Position numbers and translations under genes: made by a program | In this document: positions 1-8,107 of the stretch, in pieces | Position numbering within the stretch: position 1 is the first letter of the stretch | Layout: the number at the start of each line of letters is the position of its first letter | Notes under the pieces: model-generated | Databases searched by the model: none | What the model was told of the DNA's origin: nothing | The model's input: only the letters and a program-made list of their open reading frames with translations | DNA from: Acidobacteriota bacterium | GTDB lineage: Bacteria > Planctomycetota > Phycisphaerae > WQYP01 > JAJZKJ01 | Reading direction: 5' to 3' | Assembly (NCBI GenBank): GCA_021804195.1 | Contig: JAJZKJ010000006.1 | Location: 1-17,163, forward strand | DNA length: 17,163 nucleotides

Positions 1-768
1 AATAGCGGGGGAGGATATATACACGAGGACCTCGAGCCGTTCGGCAATCTTGACTCCACCGGCCCCGGCATGGACATGGCCAACCAGCCTTACTCCTTTG
101 GTTATGGTCTGCTCTATACCAGCGGCATCATCAAGAATCCGGAGGTCTTCTTTTGCCCGCAGGCCGGCCTGTTCACCCTCGACGGAGATACTCTGCAAAC
201 GGGCGGCGGCAGTGGTCAGCTTTCACGAACCTTTCCCATGTCGTGGGTGGCGCCGCAGAAGCTATACGATCCTGCCGAATGGGGCCAGCCGCTTTCTCCC
301 TGGCAGAAAAGCCTGACAAAACCCTACGAATTTTTGCAGGCCATTTTCCTTGGCTACAACTACTGGTTCGGATTTTCCCAGGGCACGTTTTCGAATCCAA
401 CGGGCAAACACGGGCTTACGAACACCAGCCCCATTAACGTAACCAACCCCTGGACGGGGGTTACGGCGTAAACCTCCCTTCTGGATCCGGCGCATCCGTT
501 CACTTCGGGCACCAACTGCCACAGCGCCGTGGAGTCGATTTTGGGCAGCGACGTGACGGTCAGCAATTCACAGCCCCCGCCGCTGTCCTGGCTGTTCCAG
601 CCCAATAACATAGGCGAGCCGGGCCGCGTGCCCCTGTCGAATCATGTCGGCCAAAACGGCGTGCGGGGCGCGAATATTCTCTACAACGACGGCTCGGTAC
701 AGTGGAAAGGCCCAGCAGATTTGCATTGCAACTATTTCGATGGCGGTTCGCTGTTTTTCTGGGAATAA
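1..768 (+). pseudogene. Pseudopilin-like His/Asp-Gly motif protein, 5' partial, interrupted by in-frame TAA
   Basis: The frame is open from base 1, so the 5' end lies outside the window. An N-terminal pilin-like helix, if present, cannot be seen. The visible part contains NPEVFFCPQAG, resembling the 'vFyCPsD' segment of planctomycete DUF1559/type II secretion-like proteins. Near the end is a motif starting NHVGQNG and finishing ANILYNDGSVQW. It is a long-spaced form of the H-X9-DG C-terminal motif, with 14 residues between His and Asp-Gly. A TAA at 469-471 interrupts the frame, but the same frame continues without another stop (TSLLDPAHPFTSG...) to the true end at 766-768. The motif lies after the TAA, so the two pieces belong to one gene. 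Nonsense mutation, sequencing error or readthrough are all possible; other genes here end in TAA, so recoding of TAA is unlikely. Such proteins are usually exported; the role is unknown. Confidence 0.7.
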
Positions 769-771
769 TCA

Positions 772-791
772 ATCCCGATAGCTATCGGGAT
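772..791. repeat. Perfect 20-bp palindrome between convergent genes
   Basis: ATCCCGATAGCTATCGGGAT is identical to its own reverse complement. It begins four bases after the stop of the first gene and lies 34 bases before the end of the convergent flavoprotein gene. No T-run follows on either strand, so it is not a classical intrinsic terminator, although a 3'-end hairpin role is possible. Related CCCGAT/ATCGGG sequence recurs at 7672-7719 upstream of dnaK, which suggests a dispersed palindromic repeat. Confidence 0.7.
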
Positions 792-825
792 CGCAGCGGA
801 CCCTCTTCGCGCCAGCCGGAACCGT

Positions 826-1359
826 TTACGGACTGGAAGTCGCGTACGGCGGATCGCTGTGGCGACTTCGATTTGTTTTTCGTTTTTTACCCGTGAACGG
901 TTCCACCGCCGCGGCGTCTCTCAACCCCGGCTCCATGCGCCGTCCGCTGATGCAAATCGGAATAATTTTGCGGGTGGGAATCTGTTCCAGCGGCGTGCGG
1001 CGGCCATGGCCGGGGCGCCAGGCATGGCGCAGACGGTTGTACTTCTCGTCGTTGGCCGCACGAACGCGAACTTTCTCCCCCAGGTCGTCCACCGCCGTGA
1101 GTCGGCCTTCCACCAACACGCTGGCATAGTCGTCAAGCTGATCCGTAAACCAGTCCACCTCAAAACACACACGGTCGTTGGTCCGCAGAATATCGCCCTT
1201 GCGACCGCTCAGCGGCACCCGCAGGTAGATGCAGCCGTCCAGCCGGCAGAAGGGCAGGGGAATTACATACGGCGTGGCGTCTTGGGCAGACATGGCCAGC
1301 CGGCCGATCAGGGCGTTGTCCAGGAGTTCTCCGATTTCTTTCTCAGTCATTGGAATCAT
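826..1359 (-). CDS. FMN-binding split-barrel flavoprotein (pyridoxamine 5'-phosphate oxidase-like)
   Basis: A 177-residue cytoplasmic protein. Its opening, MTEKEIGELLDNALIGRLAM, followed by PYVIPLPF, an SGRKGDIL segment and RVCFEVDWF, is the pattern of the PNPOx-like/NimA-like split-barrel family. Members bind FMN (some bind heme) and reduce or oxidise small substrates. A second conserved block, YASVLVEGRLTAVDDLGEK, follows. The family histidine I would expect in the iYxHsa strand appears replaced (YLRVP). The last 30 or so residues form a charged, probably disordered tail. I chose the ATG at 1359 because GGAG lies six bases upstream; a GTG at 1410 would add 17 residues without a comparable site. 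The gene is divergent from the radical SAM pair, 73 bp away, so shared regulation and a redox role with those enzymes are conceivable. The substrate cannot be told from sequence. Confidence 0.8.
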   Translation of the reverse strand: MIPMTEKEIGELLDNALIGRLAMSAQDATPYVIPLPFCRLDGCIYLRVPLSGRKGDILRTNDRVCFEVDWFTDQLDDYASVLVEGRLTAVDDLGEKVRVRAANDEKYNRLRHAWRPGHGRRTPLEQIPTRKIIPICISGRRMEPGLRDAAAVEPFTGKKRKTNRSRHSDPPYATSSP

Positions 1360-1365
1360 GGAATT

Positions 1366-1380
1366 CTCCGCAAAACGGAG
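1366..1380 (-). promoter_or_regulatory. Short hairpin covering the flavoprotein ribosome binding site
   Basis: Read on the minus strand this is CTCCG-TTTTG-CGGAG, a 5-bp stem with a 5-base loop. The 3' arm contains the GGAG Shine-Dalgarno of the flavoprotein start at 1359. If it folds, it could limit ribosome access. The stem is short and may be chance. Confidence 0.3.
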
Positions 1381-1432
1381 TATGTTGAGTCGATTGTCCA
1401 CTTTAACCACATTTTATGGTAAAATCAAAAAC
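1381..1432. promoter_or_regulatory. Divergent intergenic region, probable promoters for flavoprotein and radical SAM genes
   Basis: This AT-rich stretch separates two divergent genes. On the plus strand TTGTCC (1395-1400) and TAAAAT (1420-1425) resemble -35 and -10 boxes, but the 19-bp spacing is long and the leader would be very short. No operator is obvious. The promoter assignment is inference from gene orientation and base composition. Confidence 0.3.
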
Positions 1433-2578
1433 ATGGTAAATAACGGAAACAACCATGCCCCGGCCCGGTCCGCCGGTGGACTGGATTATGACTCGTCCGA
1501 CTTCGATCATTCGCCTCTCGTGGTGTTTTATGAAGTGACGCGGGCGTGCAATCTCCTCTGCCGGCACTGTCGGGCCGAGGCTCAGCCGCGCCGCCATCCG
1601 TTGGAATTGGATACCAGGACGGCTCTGGCCCTGCTGGCCGATCTGAAACGCTTTCCCAAACCGCCGTTGCTGGTGTTCACCGGCGGCGATCCGATCAAGC
1701 GCGCCGACGTTTTCGATCTGGTGCGTTACGGCGTGGAGAGCGGTCTGAAAGTGGCCATGACTCCCTCCGCCACGAAACTGGTTACACCTGCCGTAGTCCG
1801 CGGGCTTCAACAAGCCGGTTTGCATCGTCTGGCGGTAAGTCTTGATGGCGCCGACGCCGCCACCCATGACGGTTTCCGCCGCGTGCCGGGCAGCTATGAG
1901 CGCACGCTGGAAATCATGCGGGACGCCATCCAATTCAATCTGCCCTTGCAGATCAACACCACCATCGCCCGCCATAATTTCGACCAGATCGACGCCATGG
2001 CCCGTCTGCTCGGCCACTATCCCATTATGCTCTGGTCGGTATTTTTCCTGGTTCCCACCGGACGAGCGCTGGCCGAGAGCCGTATTTCTCCGGAAGAATA
2101 TGAGATTGCCTTTGAAAAACTTTACCAGCACACGGGGCGGCATGGGTTTGGGGTCAAAACCACTGAAGCGCCGCATTACCGCCGGTTCATTCTGGAAAAG
2201 CAAAACCATGCCGCACCCGCCGAAAAAGACGGCGGATATGCTCTGCCCGGAATCGTGGGCACCAACGATGGTCGCGGCGTGATGTTCATCAGCCATATTG
2301 GCGAAATTTTTCCCAGCGGTTTTTTGCCGATTCTCTGTGGCCGCTTTCCCCACGATTCTCTCGTCGATGTGTATCAACACTCGCCCCTGTTCGGCGACCT
2401 GCGCAACCCCGGCAAACTCAAAGGTAAATGCGGGTTTTGCCGGTACCGCGGCATCTGCGGCGGCAGCCGGGCGCGGGCCTACGGCCTTACAGGTGATCCC
2501 CTGGCGGCCGAACCCGACTGTATTTATGGTTCTCCCCGAGTCGCGCCCCAACGGAGTCTGCCGCTATGCTTAGCGTGA
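1433..2578 (+). CDS. Radical SAM/SPASM protein, AhbD-like (TIGR04053 type)
   Basis: A 381-residue radical SAM enzyme. The SAM-binding [4Fe-4S] motif is C39-N-L-L-C43-R-H-C46 within EVTRACNLLCRHCRAEA, followed by FTGGDP (the GGE-like SAM contact) and LAVSLDGAD. The C-terminal SPASM-like part runs from FPSGFLPILCG to a C-X2-C-X5-C block (C333, C336, C342), then GGSRARAYGLTGDP and C363. This matches the TIGR04053 family and is close to AhbD, which oxidatively decarboxylates Fe-coproporphyrin III to heme. Against AhbD as I recall it, two ligand cysteines are serines here (S295, S345). The ATG at 1433 has no clear Shine-Dalgarno but is the last start before the conserved region. The gene overlaps the next by 13 bp, so the two are probably co-transcribed. 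AhbD function is an inference; another radical reaction is possible. Confidence 0.85.
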   Translation: MVNNGNNHAPARSAGGLDYDSSDFDHSPLVVFYEVTRACNLLCRHCRAEAQPRRHPLELDTRTALALLADLKRFPKPPLLVFTGGDPIKRADVFDLVRYGVESGLKVAMTPSATKLVTPAVVRGLQQAGLHRLAVSLDGADAATHDGFRRVPGSYERTLEIMRDAIQFNLPLQINTTIARHNFDQIDAMARLLGHYPIMLWSVFFLVPTGRALAESRISPEEYEIAFEKLYQHTGRHGFGVKTTEAPHYRRFILEKQNHAAPAEKDGGYALPGIVGTNDGRGVMFISHIGEIFPSGFLPILCGRFPHDSLVDVYQHSPLFGDLRNPGKLKGKCGFCRYRGICGGSRARAYGLTGDPLAAEPDCIYGSPRVAPQRSLPLCLA

Positions 2579-3783
2579 GCAATCTTCTGTGCGATCACCA
2601 GGCGGGCAATGAAAGCCTGCGTTATGGCCACCGTACCCGGCGAAGCGAATCGCCCGGCCCGCCGCGTCCCGTGGTGGTCTGGGCCGTAACCAAGGCCTGC
2701 AATTTGCACTGCGTGCATTGTTACGCCTCCGCCGACGCGAACCCGGCCCCCGGCGAGTTGGCTTATGACGAGGGCCGGCGGCTGCTCGACGACCTTGCCG
2801 GCTTCGCCGTACCCGCGGTGCTTTTTAGCGGGGGCGAGCCGTTGGTCCGCCCCGCTACCCTCCGGTTCATCGCCCATGCCCGGAGCCTGGGGCTGGCCTG
2901 CACGCTCTCCACCAACGGCCTGTTGATTGACGAGGCCATGGCCGACAGGCTCGCCGAGGTTGGATTGAAATATGTAGGAATCAGCATTGACGGCACGGCG
3001 GATCGCCATGACAAACTCCGCGGTCGGCAAGGCGCCTATGCCGGTGTGCTGGCGGCGATCGACCGCTGCCGGCGGCGCGGCATCAAGGTGGGCTTGCGCT
3101 TTACCGTGCACGGGCTGAATGTCGCCGACTTGGACGCCATTTTCGACCTCTGCATCGCCCGCCGGGTGCAGCGGCTCTGCGTGTATCACCTGGCCTACGC
3201 CGGCCGCGGGGGAAATATGCAAAAAGTGGATCTGACTGCCGCGCAGATTCGCGCCGTAGTGGATCGAATTTTCCAGAAAAGCATCCAGCTCCACGCCGCC
3301 GGGGAGCCGCTGGAGGTCCTTACCGTGGACAATCACGCCGATGCGGCGTATCTCCTGCTTCAACTTGAGAAATCCGATCCCGTCCGCTGCCGGCGGGTAT
3401 GGGAGAAACTCGAGGGAACCGGCGGCAATCGCTCCGGATGCAACATTGCTTCCATCGATCCCGTAGGCAATGTGCATTACGATCAGTTTAGCTGGCATTA
3501 CAACTGCGGCAACGTGCGGGAAAAGTCCTTCAGTGCCATCTGGTCCGAAGCGAGCGATCCAAGACTGGCCCTGCTTCGCGATCGCCGGGCACATCTGCCC
3601 CGGCGCTGCCAGGACTGCCGTTTTGTTTCCGTTTGCAACGGCAATCTGCGAACACGCGCCGAGGCGGCTACCGGCGATTGGCTCGGATTCGATCCCGGCT
3701 GCTACCTGACCGATCAAGAAATCCGTCCCCCTGGCGACCAACAGGTCGCGGCGGTGGCCCTTCCGGTGGCCGCGGGCGCATAA
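2566..3783 (+). CDS. ahbC: Radical SAM/SPASM protein, AhbC/NirJ1 type (siroheme-dependent heme synthesis)
   Basis: A 405-residue enzyme. The start MLSVSNLLC...ESLRYGH followed by RPVVVWAVTKACNLHCVHCYA is characteristic of the AhbC/NirJ1 group. C45, C49 and C52 bind the radical SAM cluster, and FSGGEPLVRP and YVGISIDG follow. The C-terminal SPASM part contains VHYDQFSWHYNCGNVREKSF, C348-X2-C351-X5-C357, NGNLRTRAEA and GCYLTDQEI (C379), all typical of this family. Known AhbC converts 12,18-didecarboxysiroheme to Fe-coproporphyrin III by removing two acetate side chains in the cytoplasm. GGAG nine bases upstream supports the ATG at 2566, which lies inside the end of the preceding gene, suggesting translational coupling. 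NirJ of heme d1 synthesis is related. No other heme d1 gene is visible, so heme b synthesis is favoured, by inference. Confidence 0.82.
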   Translation: MLSVSNLLCDHQAGNESLRYGHRTRRSESPGPPRPVVVWAVTKACNLHCVHCYASADANPAPGELAYDEGRRLLDDLAGFAVPAVLFSGGEPLVRPATLRFIAHARSLGLACTLSTNGLLIDEAMADRLAEVGLKYVGISIDGTADRHDKLRGRQGAYAGVLAAIDRCRRRGIKVGLRFTVHGLNVADLDAIFDLCIARRVQRLCVYHLAYAGRGGNMQKVDLTAAQIRAVVDRIFQKSIQLHAAGEPLEVLTVDNHADAAYLLLQLEKSDPVRCRRVWEKLEGTGGNRSGCNIASIDPVGNVHYDQFSWHYNCGNVREKSFSAIWSEASDPRLALLRDRRAHLPRRCQDCRFVSVCNGNLRTRAEAATGDWLGFDPGCYLTDQEIRPPGDQQVAAVALPVAAGA

Positions 3784-3837
3784 GACCCGTTCCCGCCCCA
3801 AGCCGGGTCACGGCGGCGGCCCGCGTAAGAACCTATG

Positions 3838-3859
3838 GACGCGGAACCCCGTCTTTTTT
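3838..3859 (+). terminator. Likely intrinsic terminator after the radical SAM pair
   Basis: GACG-C-GG-AA-CC-C-CGTC folds into a stem with one C/C mismatch and is followed directly by TTTTTT (3854-3859). It lies 54 bases past the ahbC-type stop and only works in the plus direction, as the opposite strand has no T-run after the stem. Closer to the stop, GACCCG (3784-3789) and CGGGTC (3804-3809) could form a second, looser hairpin. Confidence 0.5.
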
Positions 3860-3935
3860 AGAAGAATCAAGCTGACCGCCCATGAAAAGCCAGGTAAACT
3901 GTATTGCGCCCAAGCCGTCATGCCCCCGAAGTCTG

Positions 3936-4436
3936 TTATTCGGTGAACAGGTCGGGTTGATCCGGATCCACGTGACGGGATTTTTCCATTACTTCGCGGG
4001 CCTCTTGCACCAGTTCGCCCAAGTCTTTGAATTGATGATATACCGAGGCGAATCGCACGTAGGCGATCGGATCGATCTGCCGGAGGTATTTCATGACCTG
4101 CTCACCGATCAAGGCGCTGGACACTTCGTGCTGATCTTGGCGGGCGACCTGTTCTTCGACGGCGTCCACCAGGCGGGCGATGGTTTCAGCGGGTATCGGG
4201 CGTTTGTAGCAGGCGCGGTGAATACCTTCCAAGATGCGGTTTCGATCAAACGGAACGCGGGATCCGTCCTTTTTCACCACGGTGAGCCGCACGACTTGCT
4301 CGATGCGTTCATAAGTGGTGTAGCGGCGCTGGCACTGGGAACAAACGCGGCGACGACGGATCGCGTCACCGCCCTCCACGGGCCGTGAATCAAGCACGCG
4401 ATCCTGTTCTGCGGCATGACAATAGGGACAACGCAC
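3936..4436 (-). CDS. nrdR: Transcriptional repressor NrdR
   Basis: A 166-residue protein of normal NrdR length. An N-terminal zinc ribbon (C3-P-Y-C6 and C32-S-Q-C35) is followed by RRYTTYERIE and an ATP-cone domain starting VVKKDGSRVPFDRNRI and ending VYHQFKDLGEL. NrdR binds ATP/dATP through the cone and DNA through the ribbon, repressing ribonucleotide reductase genes when dATP is high. The start is a GTG at 4436; an in-frame stop lies just upstream, so this is the first usable start, with only a weak ribosome binding site. It sits 57 bp downstream of the lipoprotein gene on the same strand. No ribonucleotide reductase gene is in the window, so its targets lie elsewhere. Confidence 0.95.
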   Translation of the reverse strand: MRCPYCHAAEQDRVLDSRPVEGGDAIRRRRVCSQCQRRYTTYERIEQVVRLTVVKKDGSRVPFDRNRILEGIHRACYKRPIPAETIARLVDAVEEQVARQDQHEVSSALIGEQVMKYLRQIDPIAYVRFASVYHQFKDLGELVQEAREVMEKSRHVDPDQPDLFTE

Positions 4437-4493
4437 GCCAATAAGTTATTCGCAAGGGGCCGGAAGGTCAATTTCGACCAGACTGCGCCCGGG

Positions 4494-5081
4494 TCAACGG
4501 CGTTGACGAAATCGGTAGGTCTGAAGGTAAAACTCGCGCTGCGCGCGAAGCGTCAGGGCAATAGTTTTTGAGCCGGAACGAACGGCGGTGATGTTGCCGA
4601 CGATTCGCGACGGACCAAGGGCATCGCGGAAATAACCGGCGGCGCCGGTCAGCCGAAGATCGCCGGCCACAACGGAGGCATGCATGACGGGAGCGCGGGA
4701 ACTGTTATGAATGCGAATAAAACCCGCGCCTTGGTACATGCCGGCGCCGGAGGGAGTGATGACCAAGTATCGAAAAGTGGCGTTGATCGCCGTGTGTAAT
4801 ATAGGTGTAACGCCGGGAATTGGCTTCCAGAGTACCCGGATTATGGCGATTTGAGTGATGGCAGCGTCTGTACCGGTTGGGGGCGTGGTTGCCTGCAGGT
4901 AGAAATGGTACATGCCGGCTCGATCCACGCGGTAATAGGCGAGTTGAAAGTGTGGTTCGAGCACCGCGCCGTGCGAGGCCGCAATCGGTTTGATGCGCAG
5001 CGGTCCAAATGATTGGCAGCCCGCGGTCAAAAGAACAAGCAGGCCGATAACCACGGCGCCGACAACTTTCACCCTCTTCAT
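4494..5081 (-). CDS. Predicted lipoprotein of unknown function
   Basis: A 195-residue protein. It begins MKRVKVVGAVVIGLLVLLTAGC: a basic n-region, a hydrophobic core and a lipobox LTAGC, so signal peptidase II cleavage and lipid attachment are predicted. The mature part is rich in beta-prone stretches (LEPHFQLAYYRV, FYLQATTPP, IAIIRVLWKPIPG, FRYLVITPSGAGMYQGAGFIRI) and lacks catalytic motifs I recognise. The ATG at 5081 is preferred over the in-frame ATG at 5093 because GGTGA lies four bases before it. I do not recognise the family; a beta-sandwich is a guess from composition. It stands between the DUF971 gene and nrdR with gaps of about 130 and 57 bp, and nothing in those neighbours explains its role. 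Confidence 0.7.
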   Translation of the reverse strand: MKRVKVVGAVVIGLLVLLTAGCQSFGPLRIKPIAASHGAVLEPHFQLAYYRVDRAGMYHFYLQATTPPTGTDAAITQIAIIRVLWKPIPGVTPILHTAINATFRYLVITPSGAGMYQGAGFIRIHNSSRAPVMHASVVAGDLRLTGAAGYFRDALGPSRIVGNITAVRSGSKTIALTLRAQREFYLQTYRFRQRR

Positions 5082-5209
5082 GTATTCACCCATGAGTACT
5101 GCGCCCGTTGTGCGGGCGGCTTGAGTTTAGAACAGGCGGCATAATCGCACGGGGGGTTCATCATAAAAGAGAATCCCGCCCAATTCCACAATCCCAGAAT
5201 TATTTATTT

Positions 5210-5557
5210 TTATTCAACGGCAGAATCAGTCCGGCCCGCCGGGGAATCCATATCCCGGAGATATTTGAAGCTGTAAATTCCGGCGGAATGTTGATCAGAC
5301 CAGACAATGCGGATGGCATAATTACCCACCATCTCGGCCCCCAGCGCGGCGATGGGACCATCGTAGGCGGTGCGAACCACCGGCAAGAGTTGGCGGCCAA
5401 GCAGATCGCGCTCACCCTGGCAGCCGGCGCACGGGCACATCCGCCGCAGCAAACGCAGAGGATAGATGGAACGGCGGCCATCCGACCAGTCGATTTCCAG
5501 GCATTGCGATTTTTTTAACGCAAGCCGAACCGGTTCGACGGGAGAGAAATTTTCCAT
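5210..5557 (-). CDS. DUF971 (GBBH-like N-terminal domain) protein
   Basis: A single-domain protein of 115 residues. The order LEIDWSDGRRSIYPLRLLRRMCPCAGCQGE, then VGNYAIRIVWSDQHSAGIYSFKYLRDM, is the signature of the DUF971 family, the fold also found at the N-terminus of gamma-butyrobetaine hydroxylase. C41-P-C43-A-G-C46 is a likely zinc or Fe-S site. Family members are often found alone or beside Mrp/ApbC Fe-S carriers, and a role in Fe-S handling has been suggested but is not settled. The ATG at 5557 has no strong ribosome binding site. It follows dnaK by 101 bp on the same strand, so co-transcription is possible. Confidence 0.85.
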   Translation of the reverse strand: MENFSPVEPVRLALKKSQCLEIDWSDGRRSIYPLRLLRRMCPCAGCQGERDLLGRQLLPVVRTAYDGPIAALGAEMVGNYAIRIVWSDQHSAGIYSFKYLRDMDSPAGRTDSAVE

Positions 5558-5591
5558 GCTGGAATGCCCGCCCTGCTTTTATGTCGACGAT

Positions 5592-5612
5592 CCGCGCGTT
5601 GTATCCGCGCGG
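5592..5612 (-). repeat. GC-rich hairpin between dnaK and the DUF971 gene
   Basis: CCGCGCG (5592-5598) and CGCGCGG (5606-5612) form a perfect 7-bp stem with a 7-base loop. No T-run follows in the minus direction, so termination would have to be weak or Rho-assisted; mRNA stabilisation or processing downstream of dnaK is an alternative. The 8-mer ATCCGCGC occurs three times nearby, at 5590, 5603 and 5645. Confidence 0.45.
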
Positions 5613-5658
5613 GAAATTCGGCGGAATACATCTGTCTTGAAATGATCCGCGCTGATTT

Positions 5659-7599
<1,941 letters not shown>

Positions 7600-7671
7600 A
7601 CGTCATTTCCTTTTTTCTGGTTGTACGGGCGCTCGAAGTTCCAATGCACCCCGAGGACGAACCAAGATGCC

Positions 7672-7719
7672 ATCGGGATCCCGATTGTTATCCCGAATAG
7701 GTATCAGGACAGGTCGGGA
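7672..7719. repeat. Degenerate CCCGAT/ATCGGG palindromic repeat in the dnaK leader region
   Basis: ATCGGGATCCCGAT (7672-7685) is a perfect 14-bp palindrome. Just after it, TCCCGA (7691-7696) and TCGGGA (7714-7719) can pair around a 17-base loop. The middle reads ATCCCGAATAGGTATCAGGA, close to the perfect palindrome at 772-791 with a few changes. This looks like a second, decayed copy of the same repeat family. Confidence 0.5.
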
Positions 7720-7842
7720 GACTCGCGCTCATCATAATAGCCATGATGTTCCGCCGCAGCCTTTCACAATAATTAGGGTTTAGCAAGAGTCATGCCGCCC
7801 TTTTTTATAATCCATTTTTGTTATCATAACTCTAGAAATAAG

Positions 7843-7914
7843 ATGGTGTTACAAAAATTATGGTTTGTGTGACGCCACGTCATCTTGGTGTTTGTTTAGG
7901 CAGAATAACACCAT
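7843..7914. repeat. 9-bp inverted repeat with nested hairpin
   Basis: ATGGTGTTA (7843-7851) is exactly complementary to TAACACCAT (7906-7914), 54 bases apart. Inside is TGACG-CCA-CGTCA (7870-7882), a 5-bp stem with a 3-base loop. It lies about 250-315 bp upstream of dnaK. It could be an operator pair or an RNA structure, or chance. Confidence 0.35.
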
Positions 7915-8107
7915 GTCCTGCCAGCTTGGCAGAAATAGATATCCGGTTCCGTAACCGTTCACGGCGGTGCGGAAAACGGCCGCTGGTTTCCACCACACGA
8001 CTGCGTGGCCGGGGCGGCACGGTGGTTTGCGGTCCCGGCACACCGGAAAAACCCGTGCCCGTCGGGACGTGCGCGGAAAACACCCGCGGCGTGAACGGTT
8101 ACGGCTT

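Larger units (their letters stand above)
7600..8107. other. 508-bp intergenic region upstream of dnaK and past the glycosyltransferase stop
   Basis: No convincing gene is present; the open frames here lack ribosome binding sites and recognisable products. On the dnaK (minus) strand the stretch from about 7865 to 7785 is strikingly AT-rich in a GC-rich genome and probably contains the dnaK promoter, but no box pair has convincing spacing. The part near dnaK (7672-7719) holds a palindromic repeat. An inverted repeat at 7843-7914 and a hairpin CTGCCA-GCT-TGGCAG near 7920 are also present. No heat-shock operator is recognised. Confidence 0.6.

Noticed and set aside
1403..2551. Long 382-codon open frame on the minus strand opposite the first radical SAM gene
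   Set aside because: It is the antisense shadow of a gene with clear motifs. Its product resembles nothing known and is typical of GC-rich codon bias.
2524..3801. 425-codon minus-strand open frame opposite the AhbC-type gene
   Set aside because: Same reason: antisense to a well-supported gene, with no recognisable domain.
7600..7860. CIRCE heat-shock operator before dnaK
   Set aside because: TTTAGCAAGAGTC near 7780 only loosely resembles one half and has no matching GAGTGCTAA at the right distance.
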